Part shown: piece by piece, positions 57,966-64,000 of the stretch
Layout: every line of letters begins with the position of its first letter
Numbering within the stretch: position 1 is the first letter of the stretch
Assembly (NCBI RefSeq): GCF_964355755.1
Contig: NC_092673.1
Coordinates: 11,291,001 to 11,355,000, forward strand
Reading direction: 5' to 3'
DNA length: 64,000 nt
From: Antedon mediterranea
Taxonomy: Eukaryota; Echinodermata; Crinoidea; Comatulida; Antedonidae
The notes under the pieces: generated by a model
Seen by the model: only the letters and a program-made list of their open reading frames with translations
Told to the model about the DNA's origin: nothing
Database searches by the model: none
Made by a program: the position numbers and the translations under genes

Positions 57966-59270
57966 AAACCTAGGTGTGTGAAAATTAAAGTAATTGTGGT
58001 TTTAGGCCTGGGCATAGATCATTTCAATGTTATTGCAGTGCAATCAAATATCACACGAAAGTTTTGTGATGTTGATAATTTTTTAGTCTGTTTGTTTTAT
58101 TATTTAGTCCTAATACGAATTTTCTTGCAGTTATTATAGGCCTAGGCCAGGCAGGGGGAGTATAATCGAAGCGGCCGCCAGTTTAATATCGTCATTTGTA
58201 TGGAACGCTGTGTGCGCTTTAATCTTTGATTGTTGTTGTCAACGCCATGGCCTATGGCGAGTTGAGTTACAGCTAAGGGGTACTGTCAAACCAATAAATA
58301 TAAAAGCCAAAAATCATTTGAGTACTATCAAATCTTTATATTTCTACTAATAGGCCTAATATTAAATAATTAAGTTTGCCTGCCGATAAATCAATGTATA
58401 TTTTATTTGTATTTTAATATTAACTTACATGCTATCGAATCTTATATTCTATTAATATTTACATACTATCGAATCATTAATAATTTACGTTTACATCATA
58501 ATATACATACTTTTATATCTTATTTACATACTTTATATTGCTAGTAAAGGGAAAAAATAACTTTGAACTGACCCACGTTTCTCGAGCACTCTCCTATAAT
58601 CTCCTCAAATCTATATTCAGTATGCATTAATAATTTACGGACAGTACTGTCGAATCTTTATATATTATTTACATACAGTACTATCGAATCTTCATACAGT
58701 ATTGAATTAATAATTCATGTACGGTATTGTCGAATCTTTATATATTATTTACATATTATCGAATCGTTATACAGTATTGCATTAATAATTTACGTACGGT
58801 ATTGTCGAATCTTTATATATTATTTACATACAGTACTATCGAATCTTGGTTTTTATTATTAGTAATAGGGTGTGTTATACATTATGTGTTATTCCATTGT
58901 AATACATTGTTTGTGTTTTCAATAAAGCAATGTGGGGACGAATACGCCAGAGGAACGCGCACCTTCTACAGCACTAATTGAGTCAGCCAGTCAAGTTATT
59001 AGCAGAAATTCGCGTAATTAATTACCATGTTATTATTATTTTAGTATTTAAAACTCATTTTGAATTGATTTATATATCTGAAGGCAAGGTATAACATAAA
59101 TGTTAAATAAATTAGAAAGAAGTTAACAAATTATGATGGTGAACACTACTAGTTACTTTACTGAATAATTAATATACAATAACAAAAATATATATTTTGA
59201 TATACTTTATTGAAAAAATATATATAATTCTTAATATTTAAAAAATAATAATAATAATGTTAACTTTTTT
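57966..59270. repeat. QTRT1 intron 1, AT-rich, with a minisatellite of about 83 bp
   Basis: From about 58620 to 58850 a unit containing TGTCGAATCTTTATATATTA and TTTACATACAGTACTATCG repeats about three times, with shorter relatives from 58430. No gene is recognised elsewhere; 58140-58270 is less AT-rich but holds no clear exon. Confidence 0.6.
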
Positions 59271-59350
59271 GTTAAACCAATTGTCAAGTACTTACTTGCT
59301 ACGTTTCGGCTATTTTCAGTAGCCTTGGTCACGCAAATGATGTTGACATG
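59271..59350 (-). repeat. Penelope-type terminal fragment with hammerhead-like stem
   Basis: On the minus strand GACCAAGGCTACTGAAAATA, then GCCGAAACGTAGC, has the GGCTA..TAGCCGAAAC stem and GAAA box of Penelope terminal repeats. The CUGAUGA box is degenerate (GTGACCA). It differs from the 63790 copy, so it is a different Penelope family. Confidence 0.45.
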
Positions 59351-60140
59351 ATGTTCTGTCATTCGTCATGGTTCGGTGAATTACGCCATCTCTCGTCTGA
59401 TGTTCAGCTTTCTGCTGGTGTCCCCCTTTGGATGCTCGAGAGATGACTATATGTAAATTTACGTACGAAAAATTCTGTAAATCATGCGTTACTTACTCTA
59501 TGGTATATAAAGTTTGTTGGTACTGATTTTAATCATTGTTTTTACTAATTAAGTTGAGTTTTCCCCTAATAGGGTGCTTTCTAATCGTGGTGGCTAATGG
59601 ATGTTGATGCTAAAGTATAACTGCACATCTCAAGGGTGGATCCAAGGGGGTGGTCCACAGGGTCCGGGCCCCCCCTAAATTTTAAATGTGCCCTTTTTTT
59701 TAGAGGTTCAATATATTTTAATCGTGTGACATTTGTGTGTATGTTAGTGTACACAGACTGAGTAGGCTACACATACGGCAAAAACGAAAATAGAAATTTC
59801 CGACGATGTGCTGGCCAATCAAAGAGCATTATGAGGTGACATAACGATCTCTAGTTAAACTTCTAAAAATAGATCCTTTTACATACTACAGAGGGTGCAT
59901 TATCAAACTTTTTCATCACGTGAAATAATGTATCAGGAATTAATGATTAAAAAAAAATTATTTTAAATTGCTTCTTGGTGTTGGTGGATCAAAATTTACA
60001 AACTTGGGTCTGGTAACAGACCGATAGTAACAAACTGACCTATAAGGCGTCGTCAAAATCTATAGTAATTGTCTTATTATGTTTGTTGGGTATTTGCAGT
60101 AAATCATTAGAAACCATTCCAAGGAAGCTTGTCTTTTGTT
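59351..60140. other. Intron spacer with a possible hAT-type end
   Basis: At about 59632, AAGGGTGGATCCAAGGGGGT and GGTCCGGGCCCCCC resemble ends of hAT-type repeats, but I could not find the partner end. No gene is recognised. Confidence 0.35.
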
Positions 60141-60800
60141 ATATATTTTGATTATTGATTATAAAGCATATTGAAATAAACTTTACTATAAAAATGTACT
60201 GTAATAACACTGGTCACAGACTGACATGTCAGTCTGTGACCAACTCGGTAACAAAAAAGGTTTTTAAAAAAAATAACCTTATGAGTGTATGTAAAGCTAT
60301 AATTTTTAATAGTTTGAAAAATATTATAATTGTCAAGAAGGTACATGGTTTTTAAATTTTAAAAAATGTCGTTTTTTGGTAACAACCCGACAAAATTATT
60401 AATGATTATGTTGTCTCCTCAACATATTTCTATGTTGATTGATTACATTTTTTAAAACTATATACTATATATTTTGATTATTGATTTTAAAGCATATTGA
60501 AATAAATTTTACTATAAAAATGCTAGTTTAGCTTACTGTAATAACACTGGTCACAGATTGACATGTCAGTCTGTGACCAGCTCAGTAACAACCAGACACT
60601 TTTTAATATCATATAAAAATGTAAAAATAAGGTTTTTAAAAAAAATAACCTTATGAGTGTATGTAAAGCTATAATTTTTAATAGTTTGGAAAATATTATA
60701 ATTGTCAAGAAGGTACATGGTTCTTAAATTTAAAAAAATTTGTTTTTTGGTAACAACCCGACAAAATTATTAATGATTATGTTAGCCCCTCTTTAATATT
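60141..60800. repeat. Tandem duplication carrying a 30-bp palindrome
   Basis: Two copies of a roughly 300-bp unit (about 60141-60440 and 60466-60790). Each contains GGTCACAGACTGACA joined to its own reverse complement: a perfect 30-bp palindrome at 60212-60241, with one mismatch at 60549-60578. The GACAAAATTATTAATGATTA block also repeats. Confidence 0.8.
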
Positions 60801-61393
60801 TCTACGTTGATTAATTCAATTTTTGTTAACAAAATCTCAAATAATATATTTAATTCTTTAATTCTAAAAAGAAATGACATGTATAAATTGGGATTTAGTT
60901 GTCTGTTTTATAGGATTTAAGTAAACCTCATATTGTTTTATTTTTTAAGTTTTCTAAATATCATTATTTTAAATGGAAATATGTCCGTATATATCTCATA
61001 ATTTTTTTTTACCGCTTAATTATCCTGAAAATATATCCCATTAGCTTTAGTTTGATATCAAACATGTTAAGATTGCTAAAATTTGAAAATTTAAAAAAAT
61101 CAAAAAAAAATCGTGGAATTGCCCATTTGTAACTTTCTATAACCCTCCCGGTGAAATTATAATTATTCAACTACATACATTCTATCATGTCTGTATTGTG
61201 TGTGGAGTGCCTATATATAAGAACCATCCATGAGCACGAGAGTGTAAGCAAGCGTCTAGTAAGGATAATAATAGTTTTTGAGGCTATGTTTACGACTTGT
61301 ATGAGGGGAATTAATGCAAGGAATGTCATACAAAATCAAATAGCAAAGATACACTTACAAGTGTGTTTTAATTTGTAACATTTGTTTCTTCAG
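60801..61393. other. End of QTRT1 intron 1
   Basis: AT-rich with no recognised repeat. The last 20 bases form a pyrimidine-biased 3' splice site (TTTGTTTCTTCAG). Confidence 0.5.
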
Positions 61394-61462
61394 GGTCCAA
61401 AACTACTGGATAAAGCAAATGGTCTTCATAATTTTATGAACTGGAAATGGGCACTTTTAACT
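61394..61462 (+). CDS. QTRT1: QTRT1 exon 2
   Basis: A 69-nt exon coding for residues 86-108 (GPKLLDKANGLHNFMNW, then KWALLT), bounded by TTCTTCAG| and |GTGAGT, phase 0 at both ends. It matches the family segment GPEL..KANGLHGFMNW that follows GNTYHLG.RP in animal TGT subunits and precedes the DSGGFQ catalytic segment. It is too short to appear as a long ORF and was found by homology and splice signals. Confidence 0.95.
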
Positions 61463-62238
61463 GTGAGTTTATAATCTATCTATTTATACTCTACTTTCTG
61501 TCTTAATCTTTTTGAAATCAATTTTTTACATTTTAGATTGTTTTTCTCAAACTTTGTGTATTATATTGAATAGAACACACTTTTTTAAAGCTCGGTACAG
61601 GCATGAATTTTAAATATGATATCTGGTTAATTGTACATAAATCAAATATTTGTAATAGAAATCAAGATGAAAAAACATGAATTTCCCATAAAATGGTCAA
61701 ATAAAAAATTTGGCAAAGTTCTGCCATAAAAACCTTTTTAAGACTTTTTTTTTTTCAGTAATTATGTAGTTTAACCTAATGTAATGACATGTCTGGTGAC
61801 TCCCTAGAAGGTGAAAAAAGATGGTGGATATACGGGGGATAATGCTATAGCATGAAAATAAAAATCTGAAATTGAATAAAAACAGCAAAAAACTAAAATT
61901 CAAGTTATACATATTACCTATATTTAGTCATCTGCTTTTTGAAATGCCTTTGAACTGATAAGAAACAGCTTATTTTCAACAAGCTTGTGTAACACAAATA
62001 AAATCCCAAAAATTATGAAACATAGGGGAAGCTATAGATCGGTAATTATTTGAATGTATGATCAATAAAAATGTTAAGCCCGCACCTGGCCTTTAAAGGA
62101 AAATGATTAATTAATTAAACAGTAAAATTAACACTTTTAACTAATTGTATAGTATTGCATACAGTAGTCACGATATAGCAGACACAGATTGCAGTTTCAT
62201 AAATTTATTGTTTTTAACTTTATGATTTGACATTGCAG
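61463..62238. other. QTRT1 intron 2
   Basis: AT-rich. About 61590-61760 (GGTACAGGCATGAATTTTAA onward) is related to about 6310-6450, so a dispersed repeat is present. It ends TGACATTGCAG before exon 3. Confidence 0.6.
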
Positions 62239-62456
62239 GACAGTGGTGGCTTTCAAATGGTGTCCTTATTAGATCTTGCTGTGATTACAGAGGAAGGAGT
62301 CAAGTTTCGATCACCTTACACAAATGAAGAATTGCTTCTTACACCAGAAAAATCAATGGAAATTCAGAATAGTATAGGAGCAGATATTATGATGCAGCTA
62401 GATGATGTAGTTCATGTTTTGACTACTGGCCCACGGGTAGAGGAAGCTATGCATAG
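62239..62456 (+). CDS. QTRT1: QTRT1 exon 3
   Basis: Codes for residues 109-181: [20 protein letters not shown], then [40 protein letters not shown] and AMHR. The Asp of DSGGFQ is the conserved active-site aspartate that acts as acid/base in base exchange. D in MQLDD and the GP loop belong to the queuine pocket region. The insert is bounded by TTGCAG| and AG|GTTTGT, ending two bases into an Arg codon. The second catalytic Asp and the zinc site would lie in later exons outside the window. Confidence 0.96.
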
Positions 62457-62963
62457 GTTTGTCAAAAGTCAAATGTTGTGGGACACGTTTCAAGTTCCAT
62501 TGGTTTTTAACTAGTCTGCTGAGCTCACGGGCGAACATGTCTTTTATATATAAATCAGGCACAGAAATAGCTAAACCACCTTGTAATATATTAAAAATTA
62601 ATTTTTTTTGAAACGGAAATCTGTGAGAATGAGAAAAAGTCTCACAGAAAAGATTAAAAAAAACAGAACCTTTTGTTTGATATGCACTGGGTCTTTCATG
62701 GTATTGTTTAAATTTGACTCTAAGTGTGGTAAGGCAGAACAGTACTAGTCATTGATTTCAGTATATATGTAAGTTCACAAAAGGTGCAGACAAAAATATT
62801 TGTATAAGTTCTATATTCGTAAAATGGAAGTAATTTTATTCAGTTAAGAATGAAATTTGTTTTATCATGAAATTATTTGTACCATTGTACTCAAAAACAT
62901 ATATTATTGATCATATTTGACTGAGAAAATATTCGCCCCATTCAACACAAAAACTTTCATATT
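62457..62963. other. QTRT1 intron 3, first part
   Basis: AT-rich, no recognised gene. The open frame of exon 3 runs into it as far as 62514 only by chance. Confidence 0.5.
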
Positions 62964-63177
62964 CAGGGGCGGATGCAGGGGTGTTGTCCCAGTTGCCCGA
63001 CAACACCCTTAATTTCATACTAAATGTTTTTTCTGCCACTAAATTAAAATTTAGATCCCATTTCATCATATATATTAACCATTAATGTTATAGTCCAGGC
63101 CTGTGGCGCAAATAATCGGTTTCTACAGCCCTGTACTCTTGGGCAACCCCCTTAAAATATTCCTGTGACCGCCCCAG
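62964..63177. mobile_element. 214-bp hAT-type MITE in QTRT1 intron 3
   Basis: Ends CAGGGGCGGATGCAGGG and the inverse of CTGGGGCGGTCACAGG, flanked by ATATT on both sides (62959-62963 and 63178-63182). This is the second hAT-like element in the window with a 5-bp duplication. Confidence 0.75.
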
Positions 63178-63210
63178 ATATTTGTATAATATACAGTATC
63201 TTCTTTTCAG

Positions 63211-63326
63211 GTCTATACGATGGTTGGACCGATGTATCGCAGCTCACAAGAGACCATCAGAGCAAGCTTTGTTTGCAATAGTACAAGGTGGTCTAGATAT
63301 TAAAATGAGAAAGCAATGTGCAAGAG
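63211..63326 (+). CDS. QTRT1: QTRT1 exon 4
   Basis: Begins G|TCTATACGA after TTCTTTTCAG, completing the split Arg codon and giving [19 protein letters not shown], then [20 protein letters not shown]. It matches the animal TGT segment [27 protein letters not shown] is a conserved substrate-pocket segment (the Gln and Gly contact the base in bacterial TGT). The exon ends AAGAG|GTATAT. The total in the window is 658 nt, about 219 of roughly 400 residues; the C-terminal half is beyond the edge. Confidence 0.94.
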
Positions 63327-63785
63327 GTATATTTTGTAATATTCTTAATTAGTCAAAATATGAAAATATTTGGCCTAACAACAACAAAATTGCAAGAAAG
63401 GGTTTTTAATGTATTATAAAAAAGATGGTCTCAAAAAACATAAATCAAAAGTTTACTCAAATCGGAATACTGCAAAGGTTCAAAATTTGATGTTAAAAAA
63501 AATGGCCGACAAGTTTTGAAAATCTGTAACCACTTCGTAGAGAGCTGTATTTGGTGTCAAATTGTTTATATTGATACTTTTTTAACATTTTGTTGAAACA
63601 TGACCGGAAATTCCATTTTGTGACCTTTGACATAAATGGCATGACGTTTATATCTACGTAATTGCAAATCACAGAGTCTTGATATTAGTGTCAAAATGTA
63701 CACACATACGTTTATGTTTACCCTTTTTGAACATTTTGTTGAAAAAAAAAAAATCCATTTTGTGACCTTTAACATAAATGGCATG
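63327..63785. repeat. QTRT1 intron 4 with a roughly 150-bp repeat
   Basis: Two related units (about 63555-63650 and 63690-63785) each contain CATTTTGTTGAA, CCATTTTGTGACCTTT and ACATAAATGGCATGA. They share the TGACCTTTGAC theme of the repeats at 37231 and 46813. Confidence 0.65.
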
Positions 63786-63789
63786 ATGT

Positions 63790-63966
63790 TTATATATAAA
63801 TCCAAAGGCAAATTACTGAAAAAATGACAATGCTGTGGGTATCAGTGGCTGGATCTCAATGGAGATACAAAAAAAAAAGCGAAAAGCTAAATCAAAACGA
63901 TAAAGTAAAACAGCCAGAAAAGTTAGCAGAGCTTTCGGGCAACACTAGCCTTTCATCAGTGCAATG
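63790..63966 (-). repeat. Solo Penelope terminal repeat with hammerhead-ribozyme-like core
   Basis: The module matches 12606-12725 and 30500-30637 and is complete at its outer end. On the minus strand, 63959 down to 63932 reads CTGATGA, a GGC-loop-GCC stem, then CGAAA: the conserved CUGAUGA..GAAA boxes of a hammerhead ribozyme around stem II, with a possible minimal stem III (GC-TCT-GC) before TA. Penelope terminal repeats are known to carry hammerheads. I could not form a convincing stem I, so cleavage is unproven. Confidence 0.6.
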
Positions 63967-64000
63967 CAGTGTATATATATCTATGTAACTGCAAATCACA

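Noticed and set aside
62457-62514. Extension of the QTRT1 exon 3 reading frame beyond 62456
   Set aside because: Family homology stops at EEAMHR, a GTTTGT donor follows, and exon 4 continues the protein in phase.

Overview
This is animal nuclear DNA, probably from a marine invertebrate. It is AT-rich, has spliced genes with GT..AG introns, and carries Penelope, CR1/L2-like, Ty3/gypsy, hAT-, Harbinger- and mariner-type transposons. I cannot fix the species; a deuterostome such as an echinoderm is a guess. Only two host genes are recognisable. A first coding exon of phosphatidylserine synthase lies on the minus strand (11062-11234). Four exons of QTRT1, the catalytic subunit of tRNA-guanine transglycosylase, lie on the plus strand (35801-36055, 61394-61462, 62239-62456, 63211-63326). 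The two genes are divergent, and almost everything else is mobile DNA, much of it nested.

Layout. 1-1945: end of a nested pair of hairpin-ended repeats. 1946-11061: AT-rich spacer with a 0.7 kb foldback element, a MITE, two LINE 3' ends and a relic of the hairpin-ended family. 11062-11234: PTDSS exon 1. 12483-30637: a Penelope-like element (RT plus GIY-YIG) split by a 15.76 kb insertion (14133-29891). 30637-33085: a CR1-like LINE holding a Harbinger-type MITE. 33086-34190: a gypsy fragment holding a tRNA-derived SINE. 34780-35600: another LINE tail. 35801 onward: QTRT1. Its first intron (25.3 kb) contains a 21.9 kb inverted-repeat transposon (36090-57965) that begins 34 bp after the 5' splice site. 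That transposon holds two broken, oppositely oriented copies of a transposon gene, two hAT-like elements, and a second 13.4 kb hairpin-element insertion (37752-51148).

The most striking system is the family of about 1.5-1.6 kb non-coding elements, which looks like a tandem satellite but parses as nested insertions. Each element opens with CTAGA plus a short 5' hairpin and a tag (GTTATCCGC or GGTTATATGCAT). Each closes with a 3' hairpin built from the same tag. Read as brackets, the array at 14133-29891 balances exactly (10 openings, 10 closings), and every interrupted copy rejoins to about 1.5-1.6 kb. New copies land in the A-rich microsatellite 50-90 bp before an older copy's 3' end, or directly in front of another copy's 5' end. 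The pre-insertion sequence can be reconstructed for both arrays, from the Penelope reading frame in one case and from the opposite arm of the inverted-repeat element in the other. The stems show compensatory changes between subfamilies. No transposase is present, so these are non-autonomous. A Helitron/Helentron-like or other single-strand (HUH-type) mechanism is the best inference but is unproven.
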